A stretch of DNA of 64,000 nt from Bolinopsis microptera (Eukaryota > Ctenophora > Tentaculata > Lobata > Bolinopsidae): contig NC_087076.1 of the NCBI RefSeq assembly GCF_026151205.1, positions 19,895,919 to 19,959,918 of the forward strand, read 5' to 3'. This document shows positions 1 through 11,584 of this stretch, piece by piece. The first letter of the stretch is position 1. Every line of letters begins with the position of its first letter. Under the pieces are notes generated by a model. It had not been told where the DNA came from and did no database searches. It worked only from the letters and a program-made list of their open reading frames with translations. Both the position numbers and the translations under genes were made by a program.

Positions 1-134
1 AAAATGTGTTTAGGTAAAAATAGAATAATAGATAATTAAATCAGTTTCAAAGTTGAGTGAGGACAAATATTGTCAAATATTGTCAAATAAGTGCCAATCC
101 TGCTTTACATACAAAACTTAAATTTAATATAGAC

Positions 135-205
135 GTTTATGCCAGGCTCGAACCAGCAGTCGTTCGATTACCAGTTATGGTCACTGCCACTAGACCACCA
201 AATCA
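135..205 (-). repeat. tRNA-derived relic or SINE head
   Basis: Read on the minus strand, an A-box (TGGTCTAGTGG, 187-197) is followed at the proper distance by a B-box (GGTTCGAGCC, 145-154), the two internal RNA polymerase III promoter elements of tRNA genes. The A-box region resembles that of glycine tRNA. The flanking seven-base segments do not pair as an acceptor stem and no good anticodon arm forms, so this is more likely a tRNA-derived SINE or a decayed tRNA than a working tRNA gene. Confidence 0.4.
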
Positions 206-438
206 CGACTAACTAATTTTGAACAAAAGTAACTAACTCGTGTTGTAGACGTGCAGCTCATCAACTATACCCTCGTTTCCTCCTCCCATCACGATTATCT
301 TGTTATCTATTGCCACTGCTCTGTGACCGTGCCTGTCCAATTGTTACCTTTTACTCACGTGATTCCCTACTTAAAAGTTGTTCTTGTTTTGAGGGAATTT
401 CAACAAAATATTTTTGACAATTATCTAAAACCCAACTA

Positions 439-558
439 CAGTAAAACCCCGATTTACCGCGGCCATCTCCTTTTCCCCAAATATGGCTTAACATGCATAA
501 TGTAAACAAACAAAACCCCGATTTACCGCAAACTCCACTGTAAATCGGGGTTTTACTG
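439..558. mobile_element. pogo/Tigger-like MITE
   Basis: A 120-bp non-coding element begins CAGTAAAACCCCGATTTAC and ends with its near-exact inverse (GTAAATCGGGGTTTTACTG). It is flanked on both sides by TA, as expected for Tc1/mariner-pogo insertion. The terminal motif CAGTAAAACC resembles Tigger/pogo termini. Partial relatives occur near 26,045-26,140 and 49,400-49,459. Confidence 0.7.
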
Positions 559-569
559 TAATTGGTACT

Positions 570-672
570 GACATGCATAATGCCATACATAATGCCATAC
601 ATAATGACATACATAATGACATACATAATGCCATACATAATGACATACATAATGACATACATAATGACATAC
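570..672. repeat. 12-bp minisatellite
   Basis: About eight tandem copies of a 12-bp unit (CATAATGACATA, alternating with CATAATGCCATA). Because 12 is a multiple of 3 the array is open in several frames and yields repetitive peptides, which are not considered genes. Confidence 0.9.
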
Positions 673-1920
673 CTGGGCCTAGGTGTGGGGCCGTTACTCT
701 TAGTAAGAGGAACATAGCGCCACTTGACATTGGCCATGCTCTTCTGGTTGTAAATTCCTTTCTTTAACGTCATCCTATGATGTTTTTTTTTTGTTTAAAT
801 CATAGCATCAGGCCATCTACAGCTCTACAGTGACACTGTCAAATATCACCTTTATAAATTTAAGTTATTAAGACTTATAAATAAAAATAAATTAATAAAT
901 AATAATTGTTTCTGTTTCTGCCGCTTATCTAGTAATCTACAAATTTAGTAACAGTTATTACCAACAGCTAGTTATCACCAAGAAATGCGGAAACATATTT
1001 TCATCATAAATTCCTTGTTATCTAAGAAGTATAAATGCGGTTCTTGTGAATCTAGCCTCTAGTATCTAATTACAATACGTCATAAATGATAAAAGGCACT
1101 TTTACTCTTTTAGAAGATCCACGGAACTTCTTCAACCAAACACCGGTTTAACGAGAACTGATTTAATGGCGGATGAAACCTCCCCTCCCTGGCCCCCTGC
1201 ATGATAATGATAGACCCATAAAACCGGATATTCTGGTTTTTCATACATAATTGGCATAACCAGTTTAACGGGTAAGTAAACAGGGTCTAACTGTGATAAA
1301 ACAGGGTATAACTGTCCCGGAAGAGCACAGGGTTCTGAGCATGGTTTTAAATCAATTATTTTTATTCTCTGATAATATTAACACGTACCAAGCTTGCTGC
1401 AAACCTCGATAAAATACTCCGAGTGCGACTCTTGTCACGTACTACCGATCAGAAGTCAGAGTGCATTTTTTGCAATATTATGATGATTACGTAATTAATA
1501 TAAATTCATGTAAGTCATATTATGTGCGTGACCTAATTTAGATTTTTTGACGGTCTATAAAATTGATTTTATAGTTGTATTATACCATTTTTAGTAGTAA
1601 GTCTAGTGTATAGCAAGGACCAGATTCTGTCAGATTATCAAAAAGTTCAGTGAACATAAATAACTTTCGTCAACTTATAAAAACAATCGGATTAATTCAT
1701 GTACCAACGTGGTTAACAAACACTTAAAAACAAAAAAGTAATTAAATAATAAAAAGCTTACTATAGAGCTATAGGAAATGATATTATCAACAGGATCACC
1801 ATGCAAATAGTTCCATCACATGCTTACTAAATCCTTATTATCAACCTCCTATAATAATAGCTCACAATTTGTAACAATATCGGGTATAAAAAGATAAAAG
1901 GCTCTAATAGTTATCAGGTA

Positions 1921-2237
1921 TTTTAAGAGGGGAGAGGGGGGGGGGGTTCACCCTGATTCAAGAGGGGGGAGGGGGGGGGGGGTTCACCCTGATTTAAGAG
2001 GGATGAGGGGTTCACCCTGATTTAAGAAGGGGGAGGGGGTTCACTCTGATTTAAGAGGGGGGAGGGGGTTTCACCTTGATTTAAGAGGGGGAGGGGGTTC
2101 ACCCTGATTTAAGAGGGGGAGGGGGTTCACCCTGATTTAAGAGGGGGAGGGGGTTCACCCTGATTTAAGAGGGGGAGGGGGTTCACCCTGATTTAAGAGG
2201 GGGAGGGGGTTCACCCTAATTTAGGGGGGAGGGAGGG
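1921..2237. repeat. G-rich minisatellite, about 27-bp unit
   Basis: Around ten copies of a unit containing GAGGGGGAGGGGGTTCACC followed by CTGATTTAA. Units vary mainly in G-run length. The runs of four or more G on the plus strand could form G-quadruplexes. It lies in the gene-free stretch downstream of the minus-strand helical-repeat gene. Confidence 0.9.
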
Positions 2238-3485
2238 GGATTTTCAGTACTTTAAGAGGCTCACTAACACCCCTAAGCCCCTACCAAGTACCAAATACCA
2301 GTTTTAATCTGTTTAAAGAACTACTGGCTGCTCTCCAACACTGCAAATTATACAATTACGCAATCTTTCAACTTGGTTACAACTAAAAATAAATTGTGAA
2401 CTGGGTAAAACAGTAGATACTAATAATTACTTAATTCAGAGCGATTCATTGGTTCTTTTGCGATAGTCTAAACGCAATAACTAGCGATTACTAGCGCTGA
2501 TTTAGCGCTCGTTAGCGCTATTTAGCGATATTTAACACTAGCTAGGGCAGACTAAAAATGTCCGATAACTAGCGCCAACTAGCCAACTTTTGCCGTCTTT
2601 CGATAAACACACTTAGAGCATGCACCGTATGTCGTATGTACTGAAAATAGAGAGTATGTACTGACTCAAAACCGGTTTTACGGGAATGCAGTAAAACGAT
2701 ACCGATATCATTTTGGTGCATGATAAGCCACTAAAACCGGTTAAACCACTAAATCTGGGACACCTTCATAACTGGTTTTACTGATAAAACAAGGTTGTTG
2801 AGATAAGGAATACTGGAACAGTATTTCACTTATCTCTCAGTTGATCATGTAATATCCGGAGAGGAACATCATTTATGAGTCGCATTGTAATTGTGATGTT
2901 TCGGATGAAAATTTCTGATAATTCCTGTATATTAGGATGCATTGAAACTATCGGACTACGATGAATGGGGACTTAGTGTTGAATGTATTATGCGACAAAG
3001 GGAAAATGTACTTTTGAGGTAAAATTCAACGTTTCAATAACTATATTTTGATTTTTTGTGAACAACCGAAGATGACACTTCTTGTTCTGGTGATATTGAC
3101 GACTCTATTGCACGAGATAAAGAGAGTGGAGAGTGTGGTCCTGGGCAACAACCAGTTCATGATCGCTACAAGTGTCACTGTGAGAAAAGGCTAACGAGTC
3201 ACCATGTTTAGAGAATGTAGAGATGGTCTTGGAACAACTTTAGCATAACATGATGCCAGCTTGAAACAGCTGTGTCCACAGTTTAGACTCTGAAGTCTGA
3301 AACCTAGAACTAGACCTTAATATAAAGCTAAAGGTTGCTACTACATCATCCTTGAAGGTTTAAAATATGCATCAGAATTCAATATTTTATCGAACTTCCT
3401 AATAATAGTTACCATTTTAACTTTATAAGCTACAAATGTTTTATAAAAAGTTTAAAAACCTAAAACTCATATTATACAATCATTT

Positions 3486-3491
3486 TTTATT
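3486..3491 (-). promoter_or_regulatory. poly(A) signal AATAAA overlapping the stop codon
   Basis: On the minus strand the stop codon TGA runs directly into AATAAA (TGAATAAA), sharing one base. This implies a 3' UTR of only a few tens of bases and supports the placement of the last exon of the helical-repeat gene. Confidence 0.6.
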
Positions 3492-5402
3492 CAAGTCCTA
3501 TTTTCTTGTGAGGGATCAACATGAGAGTAGTGATCACTAAACATTGATAGTTGAGAATAAAGATCAGAATCTTTATGGGTCCGTGACATCAGACTAGAGT
3601 AAATATTGTCGTCCATCATTCCCTGAAACGATAAATCAGCGAATTTAAATTTTCAACAACAAAGTGTTTTAAATGAAACAGATTTAACGAATTCAGAGAG
3701 ATACTCCAAACTAGCAAACTTGTTGGTAATTTATCCTGCCAAGGTTGAGACGAATTTTTAAAAACTAAAACAGTAAGTGTAACCCGAGAAAAAAACAATC
3801 CCAAAACTCACAACGTTAATTAGGTCCTGGAAGACGCCCTCTAAATGTGTATCTCTCACGTGATAGACAATAGTGCACCACATTTCAGAGGTGAGCGGAT
3901 AAAAACTCAGAGTTCTCACCAACTCCCGAACATCCGAGTAATTTATAGTTCCTCTCCTTTCCTGGTATTATAAACAGTTTAAGTAATTTATAGTTCCTCT
4001 CCTTTCCTGGTGGTATTATATACAGTTTAAGCAAAACTAATTTGCAAAAAGGTGATGTTTACCACGCTGAAACCACTATCAATTAATCCTAGAAAACAGT
4101 TTCAAGGTAGTTCTATCTCTCAACAATTCACCACGTAGCTACTCTAGAACTATTACCACAGGGTTAACACCCTCGCTCTTACCGCGCGAAAGAAGGAGAA
4201 GAAGAGATGATTCCAGAAGGGAGTATCCATAGGAATATTGTAATGTTTACAGAGCTGAACTATGTACTGTGTCATGAGGACGTACTCGTAGCACGATATG
4301 TGCTGTAACTGTCTGGTTAAACCGTTCCTTCCTCCCACTATCTGAACCAGAGATGTAGACGTAACATTATGAAGTTATGAGGTAATTGTAAAAGAGGTGA
4401 CTTCTGTACTAGACTAATATTATAATTCATTAATTAATATTGATGTGTCTAGTTAGGTGCTAGGATAGCTAACTTCTGTAAATTGTGGTGTTTGGCTCTT
4501 TGACATATGTTGCGAAAAGTCTTACCCTAAAAAGCTTGTAAACTTTCCGTTTAGCAGCAACATGAAGCACTATCTCGTAGTTTCTACAAAGTACCGTATT
4601 TTTAGGTAGCGGTACAGGAAAGTGGGTAAAGTTCTTGATAGATTCAGGGTGTTGTTTACAAAATCTGGAGATTTGTTTGTACCCAGGTGTTCTATAAAGA
4701 CCAGTCAGAACCTTCGCCTGAGTAGAATTGAAGTGTTATGTCAGGAAGCTACAGTGATATTAATTGTGAAGACAGTATAAATCTTGATCTGGGAAACAAA
4801 TATGAAATATAATCATAAAAACTGCAATATAAACGTATGAAACTTGCCAGTAAAGCGTAATGGTCAGCGTTGAGATTACTCAAATCCACAAAGTCAGAAT
4901 GTGTCTCCAGCAGCAGAGTAGCGTCCTGGTGTCTGTCCTGGTGTATTAGAGAGTCTGCCAGTTGCAACACTCCGGAGGGGGACTGGATTTCCGAAGAGGG
5001 CGCTAGTTTCAACAGTTCCTTCATCTGGGACATGTGACTTGTGAGCTAAAGTTCAGTAGTTAGGAAAAAGAACTAATTATATTTAATGTTAGCTTATCGT
5101 AAGATAACTGTAAATTGGGATCGCTATGCTTTTCAGATACTAATGATAATATAGTCCACTTTTTAGATTACCACCGTTATTTTATTTAGATAAACAGTTG
5201 CCTCATAAAACAATCACCTTGTCAACCATCCCAAAGCTCATAAGGACTTTAGAGAGACCTTCAACTATAACCGGGTGTTGGGACTGTTGATGTTCTTTTA
5301 CTTTCTCGAAGAACTCTAATGCATCCTGTAATAGTGTCATTGGTGTCTCTTTACTGTTGACAGGAAAATGTGCCATGTGGGAAAATATAAGTAGATACAC
5401 TG

Positions 5403-5489
<87 letters not shown>

Positions 5490-5514
5490 ACAAATAAATA
5501 AATAAATAAACAAA

Positions 5515-5609
<95 letters not shown>

Positions 5610-6879
5610 ATCAATAAATCAATAAATCAATAAATCAATAAATCAATAAATCAATAAATCAATAAATCAATAAATCAATAAATCAATAAATCAATAAATC
5701 AATAAATCAATAAATCAATAAATCAATAAATCAATAAATCAATAAATCAGTAAATCAATAAATCGATTGACAGTTTATTTTAAAAGTTGAATGATTATAT
5801 ATCAATTAAATAATTATGATTCAATTAATAATCTTACAAACCTTCTTCCCACGCTCCCTATCAGGACAGTTCATAAAGGAGAAGAGATAATTAGATACAA
5901 TCCTGGCATGGTTCATGTCCAGAATAGGGTTCAATTTCTTATGTTTTAGGAGCTTCTTTGTCAGATCCAACAATTCACTACATCTCTCAATATCGCCCTA
6001 AGAAAAAAAAATAGTTAATGTTATTTACAAAGATGGGATTCGATATAATCACACAAATTGCATCAGATAATCATTTAACAAATTGTTTACAAAAAAACTC
6101 ATCAACCTATACAATATATTAAATGAACTTTCCATGATAGCTTTTGCGAAATTAAAAAAGGCTAATAACTACCAACTTTTGCAGCAAAAGCAATAGACAT
6201 TTGTTGAATGCACTGCAGGGAGATGTAGTGAGACGTCGGATTCTCTAGGATATACTGCTGAAACCTAAACGTTATCTTCTCTGGATCATCAGCTGTTCTC
6301 GATAACCTGTCAATAAAGTTGAAACTAAGTAAAGTATCTTAAGGTACCTAATGAGCGGTGGAGACATGAGATTATTGACTGCTCACGGTAATTAATATCA
6401 TGAACATATTTAACATAATATTTTAAAGTCCTGGAATATTTTTGCCCTTAAAAAGCTTTATGAATGCAGGAAAACTATGTCTATTAATGCACTACACGAA
6501 TGATCTATAATTAGATTCTTAAGAGTTCCTTTCCCAATTGATTACTATAAATTGAAGTGAAGTTAAAGAATTATAAGTTTCGAAGAATCACTTACTGAAT
6601 AATATCTTTCTTGAGATCTAAGAACCGTTGTTTTTGCATTCTATCAGCCGGGCTTTTATTGAATAATTTTCTGTTAGTGCCTTCAGGTAAAAGAGAGATA
6701 TACTCGGAATTATAATCGTCCACAACATCTTCAGAACCATGATCGTCCCCAACATCTTCAGAAGCGTGCCTTATGCAGTAGCTGAGGGTGGGTTCAACAG
6801 CAGGGGAACTATTCTGGAGTCTAGAGAGAGCTGTACAACTGTGTAGACTCGGGCTGACTAGTCTTGCTAACCGTATCAT
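3491..6879 (-). CDS. probable mitochondrial helical-repeat (PPR-like) protein, 502 aa, nine exons
   Basis: Nine minus-strand exons join in frame: 6596-6879, 6177-6306, 5842-5997, 5218-5346, 4848-5024, 4526-4717, 4183-4341, 3812-3961, 3491-3622. The sum is 1,509 nt, giving 502 residues and a TGA stop. Intron 1 is phase 2; all later introns are phase 0. The N-terminus (MIRLARLVSPSLHS) is basic, rich in Ser/Leu and free of acids for about 25 residues, as in a mitochondrial targeting peptide. The rest is predicted helical, with Leu/Ala-rich segments spaced like PPR/TPR hairpins (for example ERCSELLDLTKKLLKHKK near residue 142). I cannot assign a named family; a mitochondrial ribosomal or RNA-binding PPR protein is the best guess. 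Exon 4's start is the weakest boundary: an upstream acceptor at 5,399 would instead need a different exon 3 donor. Intron 5 appears to use a GC donor. A simple-repeat tract fills intron 3. Confidence 0.72.
3937..4030 (-). repeat. 45-bp tandem duplication across an exon-8 acceptor
   Basis: Two copies (from 3,937 and from 3,982) of a unit that contains, on the minus strand, the branch-side sequence, the CCAG acceptor and the first two dozen bases of exon 8. The gene therefore has two near-identical 3' splice sites 45 bases apart. The copy nearest the exon body keeps the frame used in the model. Confidence 0.8.
5402..5764. repeat. (TAAA)n and (AATAAATC)n microsatellite
   Basis: A tetranucleotide tract from about 5,402 to 5,608 passes into an 8-bp unit tract to 5,764. 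It fills most of intron 3 of the helical-repeat gene. Its left end, read on the minus strand, gives TTTATTTACAG, which is itself a passable splice acceptor close to exon 4. Long open frames here (repeating Leu-Phe-Ile-Tyr) are artefacts of the repeat. Confidence 0.95.
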
Positions 6880-7302
6880 TGCAGCTAATTTGATAAAAAG
6901 GGTTAACGTCGAATTTAATTAAATTGATGCATAGCGCAATCTATTGAAGTGTATGACTCTATAATGATAAGCACATTTATTTACTTTAAATGAATACGAT
7001 TAAATCTGTAAATCTAACTCCGGCCTAATCAATATAATGATGTTGTCCCAGAAACTCACACAAAACCTGTCCATCAATGATACACTAATAATCCTGTACC
7101 TGACAACCATCCCGCTCACATTGGGACCTCCGTTAAGTTTCTCGATGTACCTTAGCTTTAGGGCCAATAAATTTGGTTCACAATAAATTTGGTTACCATA
7201 ATTTTGGTTACCATAAATTTAGTCACAAATTTCGCAAATTTTTAGTCTACAACAATTTTAGTCACATTTTTCGACTTTTCGAGACCATTTTCCATTCTAT
7301 TC

Positions 7303-7821
7303 ACCTTAAGAACGACAAATTTAGTCTACTCGTCTGAGCATTACAGATTAAGCTGCATTGCATTACTCAGGAATTTCAATAAGTAAGATCCAGAGTTTGT
7401 GACTCTGTATCACTAAATTCTTCAGTACACTGTTCAGTTTCTTTTTCACCCTTTTTCGACTTTAAGACTTTACCATTTTGTCGGTACGACGTAGTTTACG
7501 TCCATATGATCCTTCAGCCGTTTCAACAGAGCATGTATTGAGATGGATCGATTAAAAATGTAATGTCCAAGAGGAGCTCTAACCCTTTAAGTGCAATAGG
7601 ACTTTGGTACGGTTTTGTGCAGTAGGAACGGTGATGTCATAATATATTAATAATAAACAATGTTAGCTTAATAATATTCATGTCATATTTGCTCTACTGA
7701 AATTTTGGTCTGCTTTAAAATTAGTCGCCGAAAAATTTAGTCTCATGAAATTTGGGTTACGACAATTTTAGTCAAAAGTTTGACTAAATTTATGGTAGAC
7801 TAAATTTGTCGTTCTTAAGGT
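7303..7821. mobile_element. inverted-repeat element (27-bp arms)
   Basis: The 27 bases at 7,303-7,329 (beginning ACCTTAAGAACGACAAATTT) recur as their exact reverse complement at 7,795-7,821. The space between has no reading frame, and AAATTTAGTC-type pieces recur inside and to the left. This looks like a non-autonomous DNA transposon or foldback repeat. No clear target-site duplication is seen, so the true ends may lie further out. Confidence 0.6.
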
Positions 7822-7866
7822 AGTTCGACAGATAAATTTCGCCAGAAATCACCCGGGCTGTCGAAC

Positions 7867-8146
7867 TTCGGTACATGTCGAACTGGAGTCCAGGAAGTGC
7901 GTACTCTAGAATCCAGATAATATCATTCTGTTCGTGTGTTATAATCTTATTATGAGCCATCAACAAGAAGATATATGATGATGATGTCCCAGGAACACAT
8001 ACAAAACCTGTTTTCGGTACGTGTCGAACTGGAGTCCAGGACGTAGTGCGTACTCTAGAATCCAGATAATATCACTCTGTTCGTACGTTATAATCATATT
8101 AAGAAGATATGATAATGTCCCAGGAACGCCTACAAAAACCTGTTCA
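7867..8146. repeat. 146-bp tandem duplication
   Basis: Two adjacent copies, offset by 146 bases, share segments such as GTCGAACTGGAGTCCAGGA, AGATAATATCA and TGTCCCAGGAAC. A further partial relative lies near 7,040-7,075. No coding capacity. Confidence 0.8.
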
Positions 8147-9764
8147 TTAAAAGCTGTTCATGAAACCTTTCTGTACGGTAGAAAAATGCACGATTAGAAT
8201 AAATGAACTTATGAACATGAGTCTGTGGCTTTTTTTTCAAATTTTTCGATGCTGGGTTTTAATAAAGGTCATTATTTTTATATTATATCATACAAGTGAA
8301 ACACTAAAAATAGGCTTACAAGCGCCCAAACGGATAGTATCATGGCATAATTAATGCTATAGGAAACCAACTATCTTAAACAAAAGAAGAAAAGAGGGTG
8401 AATCTTGGCAAATGATTAACAATTTGAAATTGAGCCACTTCAGTCACTTTATCTCTTTAAGTTATAATATTTTCCGGGAATTATATGCACTAAAACTCTT
8501 GGACACTGAGAGCTGATAATTTGCAGATATTTCCCGCATGTTGTCCTGTGTGGTAATTTCTAATGCTGGAAGTTATGAGCTAATGTGTTTTATGAGTACA
8601 GAGTAGAGTAGCTTGAAGATTTTGAAAGAGGGAGTACAATAAGTAAAAGGGGTAAGAGGATCGTGACTTATGTTGGTCTAGAAAAGGAAAAACAGGAGGT
8701 TTTTTTTAATCAGGTGTTGCAGGCACGTGAAAAATCTTGGGAGAGGGGACGATAATGTTATAAATAATTTAAGTTGTTCAGTAAAATATAATTAGATGAT
8801 AGGAACTTGGCTAAACTGTTGCTGAACTGTACAGGTGCTGAGGTGTAATTGCCGTGGTGCTGAGTATAATATGATGAATTAGTTCTCCTTCATAGGTAAA
8901 ATAATATAATAAATGTCTCTTTTATTTCCACACTAATTCACACACCAAACTTAAAATTCTATCAAAACACAAATATTCTAATACGTCTCTTATCTCTAGT
9001 TTTAAAAAGTCAGGGGTGCAGCCAATAATGCTTTTATGGAGCGATGGCCAGGATTATTATCAGTAGACGAGTAGCTGGTATGGCAGTGAACATTTTCTGA
9101 TTTCTAATGTAGCCGGTAATTATTATTATTGAAAGTGCTTTCGTAGCTAAAATGTTTGTTCAGCGTATTTCGGAAGGGTATAAGCGAGGTATCTACGTGC
9201 TGATGGTGGTGATTTGTTTAGATAGTTTACTAATACTAAGTCATGTTGTGAGGTGTGTTATGTTGTGACCGTTGAGATTTCCTTAAACCTGGAATATTAT
9301 TCAGTAAACACTAAACAGGTTTGCCAGCTTTCCTCGTCATTGCCTTTTGATTGGTGTTCAAATGCTGGGAGCCTGTACCACTATTGTTTACAGTTCATCA
9401 ATATTCGAGTGTGGATCGTTGCTAGTACTACTGTTTTTACAGCTTTTGCATGACCAGGAAGGATTCGCTCTTATAGCTTAGAGCTCTAGTTCCAGACTTT
9501 GATAACGATTCGTATTTATAATGCTTAATTGCTTTGCATGTTGCACAACAAAGTAATGGATAATTCTTTGTTAAACGTGTTTTACAAGTGGCACATTAAA
9601 TAGATTTGATCGGTGGATCTATTTGATTAGTTATAATATTGATAATATTTAATAATTAACACTTAGTTAAGAACTTATAATATGTACTTATTTATAAAAT
9701 GTAGTTTTTATAGAACTAGAAAAGCCCTGGGTACTGGGTCCTGGGTCAGGATCAGGGTCAGGGT

Positions 9765-9916
9765 CCTGCGTCAGGGTCAGGGTCAGGGTCAGGGTCAGGG
9801 TCAGGGTCAGGGTCAGGGTCAGGGTCAGGGTCAGGGTCAGGGTCAGGGTCAGGGTCAGGGTCAGGGTCAGGGTCAGGGTCAGGGTCAGGGTCAGGGTCAG
9901 GGTCAGGGTCAGGGTT
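9765..9916. repeat. (TCAGGG)n telomere-variant-like hexamer array
   Basis: About 24 near-perfect copies of TCAGGG, preceded by degenerate copies from about 9,740 and ending in a single TTAGGG-like unit (CAGGGTTAATT). TCAGGG differs by one base from the common animal telomere unit TTAGGG. The frames open through it encode only Gly-Gln or Thr-Leu repeats. Confidence 0.9.
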
Positions 9917-9936
9917 AATTGTATTAAGTTATATTT

Positions 9937-9986
9937 TCGGGGGGTCAATTATCGGGGGTCAATTGTCGGGGGGTCAATTGTCGCCC
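9937..9986. repeat. 17-bp repeat, three copies
   Basis: Three copies of a unit containing CGGGGGGTCAATTGT, directly downstream of the hexamer array. Confidence 0.75.
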
Positions 9987-10586
9987 AACCGTATACAAAT
10001 TGTAGTGCTGTATCTGCGTGACTTCCTCCCTGAAAATTTTGTGTCGCGCGTGTCATAGAATGTCATATGTCCAAGTAATAGTATGTTATAATTGTCTGTC
10101 ATACTGGCATAATAATAATAGTGATTGAATGCTGTTCTGGGTCATTGGTTTGATATAAAGATCATGACCGTAAGTGTGATTGTATTGTTATCAGCCTTGA
10201 TTAAGTTAGACAGTGGTGGTTGATTTCAGAAATAGTTGGCTGAGTATTAATTTTAATGGTTAAATAAGCATGGTAGGCCGGGATGGGATTAGATAGTGTT
10301 TGAAAGAACCAATCAGATCATTTCTAGCTGCGATGCTGAACAGTGAGCAGCTGATCTTGATTTACTGCGTAATATAGCAAATAATGATGATAGCCAGTCT
10401 GAAATTTTGGTGTAATTATTTGTAATCCTCTTTCCATTGTACAATAGGCTGCACCCTCTAATGAACGTAGTTGTTGTTGCTTTTACGTCACATTGTTGAC
10501 GTTTTGTGTAATTTAAAAGACTTTATCAATCAGCTCAACTTCATGGCTTAAACAAGTATTATTTAGGACTACATTACATTAAACCA

Positions 10587-11349
10587 TTATAAACCCCTCC
10601 GGGATAGAATAAGATTCTGATAATCCCGGCTCCCGCTAAATAGATTCTGATAATCCCGGCTCCCGCTGTTAGTTTTTTCCCGCTGAATAAATAACCCCGG
10701 CACAGCTTTTATAATCCCGCCCCGCTAATTTGGCTCAACAAGATTTGTTTTGTTTTGACATTCGATGAGAATTTCAACCGCGTACTGTCACGTGTTTTGA
10801 TGACGTGTATCACGTGACTAACTACTACGACGCGCATTGGTAAAAAATGTCACGTGACCTATGGCTTAACGTAAGAACTATAAATACACTCGATCTACGT
10901 ATCGGTCTAATTGCAGGCGCTGGCAAAACTCCAGCACACTGCTTACATTACTTAAACTCTTACATTAATTGGACCAGTTCCAAAACTTGTCTCGACGGTT
11001 ACATTTGATTTTGTCCGGTTCGGTTAATTTTGTCGTGTTTGATATAAGCCATGTATTATAGTCGTCTACTTTGATAAACTTCATGACACGATATCATTAT
11101 TAGCTTTTATCGCTTGCCAGGCTTAACTCGACGCCCCTTATCGATATTCATATTCATTCAACGTTCTGACTGAGGAATAATGTTTAGATATAACGCCAAT
11201 TTCAAAAGTCATAGTACCTTAGTTGTATTTATTTGGTAGTCCCCAATTCCATTTCATATTTTCCATAATGATCTCATAATCATATAGCTATATTTAAGAG
11301 TAAAATGTCAAATTTGTTGGTCCTAGCACTAACCCGGAGGGGTTTATAA
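10587..11349. mobile_element. non-coding element with 17-bp inverted ends
   Basis: TTATAAACCCCTCCGGG at 10,587-10,603 recurs as its exact inverse (CCCGGAGGGGTTTATAA) at 11,333-11,349. The 763-bp interval has no reading frame and contains several CACGTG and GACGT motifs. A non-autonomous DNA transposon is the simplest reading. It ends about 235 bases upstream of the first MFS start codon, so it could affect that promoter. Confidence 0.55.
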
Positions 11350-11379
11350 CACATAACACCGGCACGCTTAAGTTATATT

Positions 11380-11527
11380 AAAATAACCCCTCGTGCTAAA
11401 GCACGTCGGGGTTATTTTCATAATAATCCCTCGTGCTTCGCACTCGAAATTATTATAAACTTTTCCCGCGCGTCGCGGGAAAAATTGAAATATAATCCCT
11501 GCGCATGCCGGGGTTATGTGTGTTATA
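11380..11527. repeat. cluster of four hairpin-forming palindromes
   Basis: Four successive inverted repeats: AATAACCCC...GGGGTTATT around a CGTGCTAAAGCACG core; a weaker one with CCTCGTGCTTCGCACTCG; TTTTCCCGCG...CGCGGGAAAA; and ATAATCCC...GGGGTTAT. They lie immediately upstream of the first MFS coding exon and could fold in DNA or RNA. Their function is unknown; a nested transposon relic is also possible. Confidence 0.65.
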
Positions 11528-11584
11528 ATATCATATATATAATTTGTAACATTAATTTTGTCAGACTATCAGAAGTGCTACGAA

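Larger units (their letters stand above)
1..3485. other. gene-free repeat-rich stretch
   Basis: No exon with coding character and matching splice sites was found here. It holds a tRNA-like relic, a pogo-like MITE, a 12-bp repeat and a G-rich minisatellite (listed separately). Between about 2,460 and 2,580 the motif TAGCG recurs many times, and near 1,215-1,280 and 2,660-2,770 there are several short AACCGGTTT-like pieces that recur elsewhere in the window (about 15,780 and 27,250), suggesting a dispersed repeat. Nothing else is recognised. Confidence 0.6.
6880..11584. other. intergenic region with several repeats
   Basis: This separates the start of the minus-strand helical-repeat gene from the first MFS gene. 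No coding exon is supported. It contains an inverted-repeat pair, a 146-bp tandem duplication, a TCAGGG array, a 763-bp element with inverted ends and a hairpin cluster, each listed separately. Stretches at 8,150-9,680 and 9,990-10,580 show nothing recognisable. Confidence 0.6.

Noticed and set aside
5203-5614. Minus-strand frame with a Leu-Phe-Ile-Tyr repeat
   Set aside because: It is the TAAA microsatellite; only the part at 5,218-5,346 is a real exon of the helical-repeat gene.
9682-9948. Gly-Gln and Thr-Leu repeat proteins
   Set aside because: Artefacts of the TCAGGG hexamer array.
11558-11584. TTG as the start of the first MFS protein
   Set aside because: A splice acceptor (TTTTGTCAG) lies here; non-ATG starts are rare in animals. 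ATG at 11,585 or a missing upstream exon is more likely.
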